Shown piece by piece: positions 30,369 through 36,702 of a stretch of DNA of 64,000 nt. The notes under the pieces are model-generated. The model was not told the DNA's origin. It saw only the letters and a program-made list of their open reading frames with translations, and searched no databases. A program made the translations under genes and the position numbers. This DNA comes from Segatella copri (GTDB lineage Bacteria > Bacteroidota > Bacteroidia > Bacteroidales > Bacteroidaceae). The DNA lies in assembly GCF_015074785.1 (NCBI RefSeq), contig NZ_CP042464.1:2725001-2789000 (forward strand). Direction: 5' to 3'. Each line of letters opens with the position of its first letter. The first letter of the stretch is position 1.

Positions 30369-30438
30369 TACCTTTGCAAGCAGATAGAGTTGTGTGCCCT
30401 GTAGAGAGGGCGTAGCCCGAACGTAAGGGCACACAACT
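30369..30438 (+). promoter_or_regulatory. IS3 transposase promoter and structured leader
   Basis: -7 element TACCTTTG at 30369-30376, followed by a perfect 13-bp stem (AGTTGTGTGCCCT at 30388-30400, complement at 30426-30438) whose 25-base loop holds a small GGGC/GCCC hairpin. The stem would form at the very 5' end of the mRNA, 53 bases before orfA. Confidence 0.75.
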
Positions 30439-30491
30439 TGCCGAAGCACGGTTATCTTATCGTCAAGTATTCACCAGAAAGGAAACTTTTT

Positions 30492-30839
30492 ATGGCAAAG
30501 CATTTAAATCCATTGGAAAAGGAGTTCTTGATTCGTAAGTTCAAGGGAAACTCCAAAGTTAAGCTCAGTGATTTCTGCAGGGCAAACAATGTCTCGGAAA
30601 CTTCTTTTAAGAAGTGGCTGAAGCAATATGAAGAAGCAGGCATAGAGGGGTTGGCTCGTGCTGATGCTGAGATTGGGAACATACTTCCTGAGGGCATTGA
30701 CAAAACCAAGGAGGGGTATAAGCGAGAAATCCTACGCTTGCGTATTGAGAATGAACGGCTCAAAAAAAAATATCTGGTGAGGCAGAACGAGGATGGGCAA
30801 ACGGAGTATGTTCGTTTAAAAATGAAGAGTTCAAAATAG
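30492..30839 (+). CDS. IS3-family transposase OrfA (helix-turn-helix)
   Basis: 115 residues, start at ATG 30492 (MAKHLNPLEKEFLIRKF); an upstream in-frame start lies in the hairpin leader. HTH region KVKLSDFCRANNVSETSFKKWLKQYEEAG and a C-terminal leucine-zipper-like helix (KREILRLRIENERLKKK). It recognises the IS ends. Its stop overlaps the start of OrfB by a few bases, and the functional transposase is expected to be an OrfAB fusion made by -1 frameshifting. Confidence 0.88.
   Translation: MAKHLNPLEKEFLIRKFKGNSKVKLSDFCRANNVSETSFKKWLKQYEEAGIEGLARADAEIGNILPEGIDKTKEGYKREILRLRIENERLKKKYLVRQNEDGQTEYVRLKMKSSK
30815..30821 (+). other. candidate -1 ribosomal frameshift site T TTA AAA
   Basis: The heptamer TTTAAAA is phased in the OrfA frame as T TTA AAA, the canonical X XXY YYZ pattern. 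A slip gives a fusion reading ...YVRLK-NEEFKIVDMLSHEYP, and NEEFKIVDML joins OrfB naturally. An A9 run at 30762-30770 is an alternative slip site. Confidence 0.55.
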
Positions 30840-31798
30840 TGGACATGCTATCGCACGAGTATCCTGTCAAGGATATCTGCAAGATGATGGGAGTAAGTCG
30901 GTCGGGGTATTACAAGTGGCTTAGAAGAGAGCCTTCATCCCGTGAGATCAATCGTGAGTTCATGGTGGGTGTGGTTGAGGACATACACTCGGAACACCCT
31001 ACACATGGCTACAGGTGGGTGGCAGCGTACATAAGAATCAATTTACAGTTGAGTATCAGCGACAATTTCTCTTATAAATGCTTCCAATATCTTGGTATTC
31101 AGTCACAAACGAGACACAAGATACATTACAAACCACGTAAGGTAAAGGATAAGTACCCCAACCTCATTTATTCCACGTGGGACACGGTAGACAGACCTCG
31201 ACAAGTTATCGTCTCTGACATGACAGTCATCAAATACTCTTGGTTCTTCTTTGAGTTGACCATGTATTTCGATGTCTTTACGAAAGAAATCCTAACGTGG
31301 CATGTGGCTGAGAGACGTGGACATAGAGACCAGTACATTGATGGGCTAAATGATGTCATCAACCTGTTGAAGGGCACAGATGAGCCAACTGTTCTTCATA
31401 CGGACCAAGGTAGCGTGTATGCTTCGCTCGCCTATAATGAGCTGATAAAGGACACCTTGATTGTGAGGTCTATGTCCAGGGCAGGAAAGCCTACAGACAA
31501 CCCTGTGAACGAATCCCTCAACGGATGGATAAAAGAGGAATTGTTCATAGACTTCAAGATTGAGACATGTAATTCAAGAGAGGAGTTCGAGGAGGCCTTG
31601 GACGCATACGTGGATTATTACAATGAGAAAAGACCATGTTATGCTATCGGCTATGATACGCCAAATAATTACAGGAAGAGGTTTTATAAAGGGGAGCTTC
31701 CAAGAAAGGACACTTTTGGGAAGCGAGAGGCTAATGCAACACCGAAGTTCATCACAGAACGGAAGAAAATGGCTGGAAATGAGAAAAATAAAGAATAA
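30839..31798 (+). CDS. IS3-family transposase OrfB (DDE integrase domain)
   Basis: 319 residues in the -1 frame relative to OrfA, with a GTG near the OrfA stop; the real product is probably OrfAB. An HTH_21-like start (HEYPVKDICKMMGVSRSGYYKWL), then an rve-type integrase core with Asp in VIVSDMTVIKYS, Asp in VLHTDQGSVYAS and Glu in NPVNESLNGWIKEELF. The C-terminus has YNEKRPCYAIGYDTPNNYR typical of the family. No internal stops, so probably functional. Confidence 0.9.
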   Translation: MDMLSHEYPVKDICKMMGVSRSGYYKWLRREPSSREINREFMVGVVEDIHSEHPTHGYRWVAAYIRINLQLSISDNFSYKCFQYLGIQSQTRHKIHYKPRKVKDKYPNLIYSTWDTVDRPRQVIVSDMTVIKYSWFFFELTMYFDVFTKEILTWHVAERRGHRDQYIDGLNDVINLLKGTDEPTVLHTDQGSVYASLAYNELIKDTLIVRSMSRAGKPTDNPVNESLNGWIKEELFIDFKIETCNSREEFEEALDAYVDYYNEKRPCYAIGYDTPNNYRKRFYKGELPRKDTFGKREANATPKFITERKKMAGNEKNKE

Positions 31799-31950
31799 TG
31801 TTCACTTTTATAAAGAAAAACTTGCAAATATGGATGAGATTGTCTACTTTTGCAAATGAAAAGGAACGAAATTTGATAGATATGTGTACTTTTAAAAATA
31901 TAAATAATTAATAATCATTTTTTGTGTCCACTTTGGGGAACTGCTACAAT

Positions 31951-32083
31951 ACGAGGAAAGTTCGTGTAAAAAAATGCAAGTATACGAGGAAAGTTCGTGT
32001 AAAAAAGTGTATGCATGCAATGAAAGTTCGTGTAAAAAAGTGTTGTAAACATTTGGAAGATCGTGTAAAAAAGTGTATCTTTG
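31951..32083 (+). repeat. 33-bp tandem promoter array, 4 units, ending in the -7 box
   Basis: Units start at 31951, 31984, 32017 and 32050. Core GAAAGTTCGTGTAAAAAAG is nearly invariant in units 1-3 and GGAAGATCGTGTAAAAAAG in unit 4. Only the last unit has TTG (32053-32055) and TATCTTTG (32076-32083). The rest of 31799-32157 is the IS right end and the leader. Confidence 0.9.
32053..32083 (+). promoter_or_regulatory. promoter of the DUF4143 ATPase
   Basis: TTG 32053-32055 and TATCTTTG 32076-32083, spacing 20 bases, wholly inside the fourth 33-bp unit. The leader to the start at 32158 is about 70 bases. Confidence 0.75.
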
Positions 32084-32157
32084 CAACCGACAGAGCTGTT
32101 TAAACATCATAACAGCAAGTCATTAACATCATTAACAACTTCAAAATGTATGTAAGG

Positions 32158-33450
32158 ATGAAAAGAACGATCATAGAACAATTAAAAGCATGGAAAGAGA
32201 GCCTTTACAGAAAGCCCTTAATCTTATCAGGAGCAAGACAAGTAGGCAAGACTTATATCCTCCAGGAGTTTGGGAAACAGGAATATGACCACGTTGCCTA
32301 CATCAACTGTGATGGAAACTCTGAGATTGCCAACATATTTGCAGAAGATTATGATATGAAGCGAGTCCTAATGGTTATCGGAGCCATTAGCAAACAGCCT
32401 ATAATCCCTGGCAAAACGCTTATTATTCTGGATGAAATACAAGAACTTCACAAGGGACTTTCCTCGCTGAAGTATTTCTGTGAAAACGCACCAGAATACC
32501 ATGTGGCTGTAGCAGGTTCACTTTTAGGCGTTGCCATGCACCAAGGAGAATCCGCCCCAGTGGGAAAGGTTGATATCATTCGACTCTACCCTATGTCTTT
32601 CGAAGAGTTTCTTATGGCAAAAGACGAAGAACAGTTGCTGAACATATTGAAAAGTAAAGACTGGAAGACCATCACATTACTTCATGATAAACTCATCAAG
32701 ATATTAAGAGAATATTATTTTGTAGGGGGAATGCCTGAGGCTGTGAAAACTTATCTTGCAACTAACGATGCAACTCTCGTCAGACAGGTTCAGAACAACA
32801 TTCTCACCATTTATCGTAGTGACATGTCGAAGCATGTCAGCCCAAATGAAGCCACTCGCATCAGCATGGTTTGGCAATCCATCCCTTCCCAGCTTGCTAA
32901 GGAAAACAAGAAGTTCATCTATGGAGCGGTGAGAAGCGGAGCACGAGCCAAGGATTTTGAGATGGCAATACAATGGCTGGTGGATGCAGGTCTCACCTAT
33001 CGCATTTCCCGAGTAAGAGAAGTTGGAATGCCTTTGAAGTTTTACGAAGACCTCAATGCCTTCAAGCTGTTTCTCCTGGATGTCGGCCTCCTGGGTGCGC
33101 TGAGCGAGATGGAACCTGCCCAAATGCTCATCTCCAACAAAGCCATGACGGAGAGCAAGGGGGCGTTCACGGAAAACTACGTCCTTACCCAGCTATTATG
33201 TCAACAGGACATTTACACCTATTATTATAGTAGGGAAGACGCTCGCTTGGAGATAGACTTCCTTGCCCAGCACCAAGGGGTGATAACTCCGATAGAGGTA
33301 AAAGCGGAAGAGAACCTGCGTTCCAAGTCACTTCGCGCCTTCTTTGACGCCCATCCCGACTTGCGAGCCATCCGCTTCTCCATGTCGCCATACAAGGAGC
33401 AAGAGTGGATGAAGAATGTTCCATTGTACGGGGTAGAGGAGAGTTTCTAG
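32158..33450 (+). CDS. AAA ATPase with DUF4143 / PD-(D/E)XK-like C-terminus
   Basis: 430 residues; Met at 32158 (MKRTIIEQLKAW) preferred, 32146 also possible. N-terminal AAA_14 domain: Walker A SGARQVGKTYIL, Walker B LIILDEIQELHKGL, sensor AGSLLGVA. The C-terminal DUF4143 domain contains FIYGAVRSGARAKDFEMAIQWL and then LEIDFLAQHQGVITPIEVKA, which matches a D...ExK nuclease signature. Very common multicopy family in Prevotella and Bacteroides with no proven function. Preceded by a 33-bp tandem promoter array and an IS3 element. Compositionally like its neighbours. Confidence 0.88.
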   Translation: MKRTIIEQLKAWKESLYRKPLILSGARQVGKTYILQEFGKQEYDHVAYINCDGNSEIANIFAEDYDMKRVLMVIGAISKQPIIPGKTLIILDEIQELHKGLSSLKYFCENAPEYHVAVAGSLLGVAMHQGESAPVGKVDIIRLYPMSFEEFLMAKDEEQLLNILKSKDWKTITLLHDKLIKILREYYFVGGMPEAVKTYLATNDATLVRQVQNNILTIYRSDMSKHVSPNEATRISMVWQSIPSQLAKENKKFIYGAVRSGARAKDFEMAIQWLVDAGLTYRISRVREVGMPLKFYEDLNAFKLFLLDVGLLGALSEMEPAQMLISNKAMTESKGAFTENYVLTQLLCQQDIYTYYYSREDARLEIDFLAQHQGVITPIEVKAEENLRSKSLRAFFDAHPDLRAIRFSMSPYKEQEWMKNVPLYGVEESF

Positions 33451-33546
33451 GAACTCTTCTCACAATACTCCCTGAACTTTGCCTTAGTCATGGCAATACC
33501 AATGAGTCTATTAGATAACGCAACAATAACAACAAAATAAAAAAAT

Positions 33547-33948
33547 ATGCTACAACGAGACTACATACAGCGGTTGATTCGCGAGTTTATGGCGGCACTC
33601 GAAAGAATGCTCGAAAAGAAAGAGGTGGAGGTGAGACGTGAGAAGATTAAGGAACTCTACAATCAATACGTAGGCCCTTACGCCTTCTACAGCATCGCCA
33701 CCATCGAGGATGTGATGAAGGCGATGGCAGGAATAGAGGACGAGGAGAAGCGACTCTCCAAGATGGACATGCTTGCCGAACTCTATTATCACGAGGCGGA
33801 TATGGTGGGACAGCCCACAAGAGACGAACTCCTGAACAAGGCTTTCATGCTCTTCGATTATGTGGAAGCCCACGGAGATACCTTCTCCATTGAGCGCCGC
33901 AACAAAATGGCACAAATCAAACAGAAGATTGGAGATGCACTCAAATAA
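33547..33948 (+). CDS. helical protein of unknown function (possibly DUF6483 family)
   Basis: 133 residues, charged and almost wholly helical, no signal or TM segment: MLQRDYIQRLIREFMAALERMLEKKEVEVRREKI in the start region is not a known catalytic motif. It resembles small Bacteroidota and Firmicutes proteins beginning with M-L-x-x-D-Y-I that I recall as DUF6483; that assignment is weak. Stands 97 bases after the ATPase and 54 before the MATE gene; no obvious promoter box, so it may be read with the ATPase. Confidence 0.7.
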   Translation: MLQRDYIQRLIREFMAALERMLEKKEVEVRREKIKELYNQYVGPYAFYSIATIEDVMKAMAGIEDEEKRLSKMDMLAELYYHEADMVGQPTRDELLNKAFMLFDYVEAHGDTFSIERRNKMAQIKQKIGDALK

Positions 33949-33989
33949 AGAGTGCATCCTCCTTATATTTTTAGGATAACAAAAACTAA

Positions 33990-34026
33990 TCATAAAGTTC
34001 AATGGTCAAAACTCAAAACTCAAAGT
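33990..34026 (+). repeat. dispersed TTCAAA-type repeat supplying the MATE start region
   Basis: CATAAAGTTCAATGGTCAAA then ACTCAAAACTCAAAGT. The ATG at 34002 lies inside this element, so the first residues MVKTQNSKS would be repeat-encoded. Confidence 0.75.
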
Positions 34027-35366
34027 CTACTAATGACATGACGGAGGGCTCGCCCTTGCGAGCCATCATCAAATTTGCAATTCCACTTATCTTGGGTTAC
34101 ATCCTTCAGCAGATGTATCTCATTATCGATGCCGCCATCGTGGGAAGATGGATTGGCGTGGGAGCTCTTGCGGCTGTTGGCGCATCCAGCTCCATCATGT
34201 TTCTCATCATGGGCTTCTGCAACGGTTCCTGTGCCGGTTTTGCCATCCCTGTCGCCCAGGCTTTCGGCGCCAGGGATTATGCCAAGATGCGGGCTTACGT
34301 AAGCAACAGCATCCGCATCGCCGTGGTGTTTGCCGTGGTCATCACCTTTCTTTCCTGCATCTTCTGCGGAAAGATTCTGCATCTGGTGAATACGCCGAAG
34401 GAGGTGTTCGATGATGCCTACATCTTCCTGATGCTGCAGTTTGCGGCGATTCCTTTTACCATAGGCTACAATCTGCTCTCCGGTCAGATCCGTGCTCTGG
34501 GCAACTCGAAACAGCCTTTCTATTTCCTCATCACAGCTTCCGTTATCAACATTATTCTAGATGGCATTCTGATTCTCGGTATGGGGTTAGGTGTAGAGGG
34601 AGCAGGTATTGCCACTTGGCTTTCACAGGGAATTTCCGTGCTGCTCTGTATCTGGTTTATCAAGAAGAAGATGCAGATTCTGATTCCGAAGGGTGAGGAA
34701 AGGAAATTCGACAACAAGAAGGTAAGCATTCTGCTGAACAACGGCGTTCCGATGGGTCTGCAGTTCTCGATTACCGCCATTGGTCTCATCATGCTGCAGA
34801 GTGCCAACAACGCTCTGGGAACGGTTTATGTGGCGGCATTCACAGCCTCTATGCGCATCAAATATCTCTTTACCTGCGTATTCGAGAACATCGGAGTGGC
34901 GATGGCTACCTATTGCGGTCAGAACCTGGGAGCCAGGAAGCTGGATAGAATCGGTCAGGGCGTAAGGGCTTCCATCAGGATGATGCTGGTTTATTTCGTC
35001 TTCACCTTCCTGCTCATCTATCCGTTTGCAGACGAGATGATGATGCTCTTCGTGGATAAGGGCGAGGCAGAAGTGGTGACTTATGCAGCCCAGTTTATGC
35101 GCATAGCCAACTATTTCTATCCTTGTCTGGGCTTGCTTACCATCCTGCGCTACAGCATCCAGGGCCTGGGTTACAGCAATCTCTCGATGATGAGTGGCGT
35201 AATGGAAATGATTGCGAGATGCGGTGTGAGTCTCTGGCTGGTGCCTGCCCTGGCATGGACGGGTGTCTGCTTCGGCGACCCTGTAGCGTGGGTCATGGCA
35301 GATCTCTTCCTCATTCCCGCCTTCCTGTGGCTTTATAAGCATCTGAAGAAGGAGCAAGTCCGATAG
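34002..35366 (+). CDS. MATE-family multidrug/sodium efflux pump
   Basis: Inner-membrane cation-coupled antiporter, 454 residues from 34002 or 442 from 34038 (MTEGSPLRAIIKF). The second is where homologues usually begin, and the first 12 residues come from a dispersed repeat, so 34038 may be the true start. Twelve hydrophobic segments; family motifs FAIPLILGYILQQMYLIIDAAIVGRWIG and, in the second half, NNGVPMGLQFSITAIGLIML. NorM/DinF-like subgroup. Exports cationic drugs or metabolites; substrate unknown. Monocistronic or coupled to the small upstream gene. Confidence 0.9.
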   Translation: MVKTQNSKSTNDMTEGSPLRAIIKFAIPLILGYILQQMYLIIDAAIVGRWIGVGALAAVGASSSIMFLIMGFCNGSCAGFAIPVAQAFGARDYAKMRAYVSNSIRIAVVFAVVITFLSCIFCGKILHLVNTPKEVFDDAYIFLMLQFAAIPFTIGYNLLSGQIRALGNSKQPFYFLITASVINIILDGILILGMGLGVEGAGIATWLSQGISVLLCIWFIKKKMQILIPKGEERKFDNKKVSILLNNGVPMGLQFSITAIGLIMLQSANNALGTVYVAAFTASMRIKYLFTCVFENIGVAMATYCGQNLGARKLDRIGQGVRASIRMMLVYFVFTFLLIYPFADEMMMLFVDKGEAEVVTYAAQFMRIANYFYPCLGLLTILRYSIQGLGYSNLSMMSGVMEMIARCGVSLWLVPALAWTGVCFGDPVAWVMADLFLIPAFLWLYKHLKKEQVR

Positions 35367-35404
35367 GGTATTTTTGACGTTTTAAAAATTTGCAGAAAAA
35401 ATAT

Positions 35405-36024
35405 TCTGCTAAGGGTTAGGAAAATGAAAAATCGATTGTAATATAGGCAAAAGAAAAGAAATAAAGTAATGCAAATAAACAAAGAAACGATAGAACAGCT
35501 CTTCCGGCAGCATTATCTGAGGATGTACCAATTGGCCAGGGTACTTCTGAAGGATGATGCAGCCAGCAAGGATGTGGTGAGCGAAGTCTTTGCCGATGTG
35601 CTCGACGGAAAGACCCAACTGGGTCTTGATAACGAGACAATAGCCAGCAATTCGCCCCTGCCTTCCACTAACGTCGGGAGCTATCTTCTGGTGTGTGTGC
35701 GCCATAAATGCCTCAACCTGTTGAGCCGACAGAAGATGAAAGACCGGGTTCATCATCTTCTGAAAGCCGATACTTCGCCTTCGATAGCTCCCCTGGAAGC
35801 GACGATTGCCGAAATAGACAAGGAGACCGAAAAGTACGAGGCAATTCAGGCTTATATGGATGCTGAACTCACGCCACAAACCCGCAAAGTACTCAATCTC
35901 CGTTTTCGGCAGAAACTGAAATATCGGGAGATTGCTACGGAATTGGGCATCAGCGAAGTGGCAGTTTATAAGCATCTGGCGCAAGGCATCAGAAAATTAA
36001 AGCAAAAGTTTAACCCTTAGCAGA
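35405..36024. repeat. 14-bp inverted repeats flanking the sigma factor gene
   Basis: TCTGCTAAGGGTTA at 35405-35418 and its exact complement TAACCCTTAGCAGA at 36011-36024. The right copy contains the stop codon of the sigma gene, the left copy lies 51 bases before its start. No longer match extends beyond 14 bases. Confidence 0.6.
35469..36020 (+). CDS. ECF-type RNA polymerase sigma factor
   Basis: 183 residues, Bacteroidetes-expansion type. Region 2 at about 10-60 (FRQHYLRMYQLARVLLKDDAASKDVVSEVFADVLDG), then VGSYLLVCVRHKCLNLLSRQKM, and region 4 at the C-terminus (LTPQTRKVLNLRFRQKLKYREIATELGISEVAVYKHLAQGI) with the helix-turn-helix. First gene of a sigma/anti-sigma/outer-membrane barrel operon; the anti-sigma follows 10 bases later. 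Expected to respond to a ligand bound by the STN barrel and to activate that operon. Confidence 0.93.
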   Translation: MQINKETIEQLFRQHYLRMYQLARVLLKDDAASKDVVSEVFADVLDGKTQLGLDNETIASNSPLPSTNVGSYLLVCVRHKCLNLLSRQKMKDRVHHLLKADTSPSIAPLEATIAEIDKETEKYEAIQAYMDAELTPQTRKVLNLRFRQKLKYREIATELGISEVAVYKHLAQGIRKLKQKFNP

Positions 36025-36030
36025 TTTATT

Positions 36031-36681
36031 ATGGACAAGTTTGAAAAAATACTGGATATCATCGACCATCAGGAGAAGTATTCAGATGAGGAGATTCGTG
36101 AAATATTGCAGGATGAGGAATGCCGAAAACTCTATCAGACGATGGTGGAAGTGGATTCTGCACTTGAAAACCCCTCTCCTATTATTAATATAGATGAGGA
36201 ATGGGAGAAATTCAGCCAGAAACATCAACTTCAGGAAGCAGCATCCCATCCTATTACTTCCTGGCGCAAGCTGGCAGCATCCATCGCCGGTTTCGTCTTG
36301 ATTTCGGGTATTGCCTTTGCCGCAATCCATACTTACATCAAGCGCAGCCAGGAACCAACCCAGATAACCGCAGATACTCATCCGGAAGTCATAAAATCAG
36401 ATTCCGCAAAGCAGGTAGCAGCAAAGGATTCCCTGACTCATCCGAAACCAGAAAAGCCAGCCATTCACAAGATTTTCGAGAATGTGGCTTTCGAGCAGAT
36501 GATTTCAGAGATTGCTTCTTATTATGATTTACAAGTGAAGTTTGAGAATAACGAGGACAAAACCCTCCGCCTCTATTACGAATGGAACAGTCATTCGAGC
36601 ATCGAGAACATCGTAAAAGAACTGAACCAATTCGAGAACGTAAACATCGAATTGCAGCAAAACGAGCTGATTGTAAAATAA
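36031..36681 (+). CDS. anti-sigma factor-like membrane protein with DUF4974 domain
   Basis: 216 residues. The N-terminal cytosolic part (about 1-85, acidic, ILDIIDHQEKYSDEEIREIL) would hold the sigma factor; one TM helix (AASIAGFVLISGIAFAAIHTYI) follows; the periplasmic C-terminal 70 residues (IFENVAFEQMISEIASYYDLQVKF) resemble DUF4974, the STN-like domain at the end of Bacteroidota FecR anti-sigmas. The FecR domain itself, normally between TM and DUF4974, is missing: there is only a short linker. Operon context with sigma and barrel supports the role. Confidence 0.82.
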   Translation: MDKFEKILDIIDHQEKYSDEEIREILQDEECRKLYQTMVEVDSALENPSPIINIDEEWEKFSQKHQLQEAASHPITSWRKLAASIAGFVLISGIAFAAIHTYIKRSQEPTQITADTHPEVIKSDSAKQVAAKDSLTHPKPEKPAIHKIFENVAFEQMISEIASYYDLQVKFENNEDKTLRLYYEWNSHSSIENIVKELNQFENVNIELQQNELIVK

Positions 36682-36702
36682 CAAATAAAAAGCAACATCA
36701 TT

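Larger units (their letters stand above)
30316..31946 (+). mobile_element. IS3-family insertion sequence
   Basis: Ends estimated from imperfect inverted repeats: the left end has CCCCTCAAAAAGTAGACACA (30321-30340), the right end the complement of TTCCCCAAAGTGGACACA (about 31923-31940), with a looser GCTG/AGCAG outer part. The exact outer bases and a target duplication cannot be fixed; the ends are uncertain by a few bases. Contains orfA and orfB in the -1 arrangement. It stops about 4 bases before the 33-bp array at 31951. Confidence 0.85.

Noticed and set aside
31892..32110. 72-codon minus-strand frame with YTFLHELS repeats
   Set aside because: The protein repeat only reflects the 33-bp DNA array (33 is a multiple of three); no start signals.
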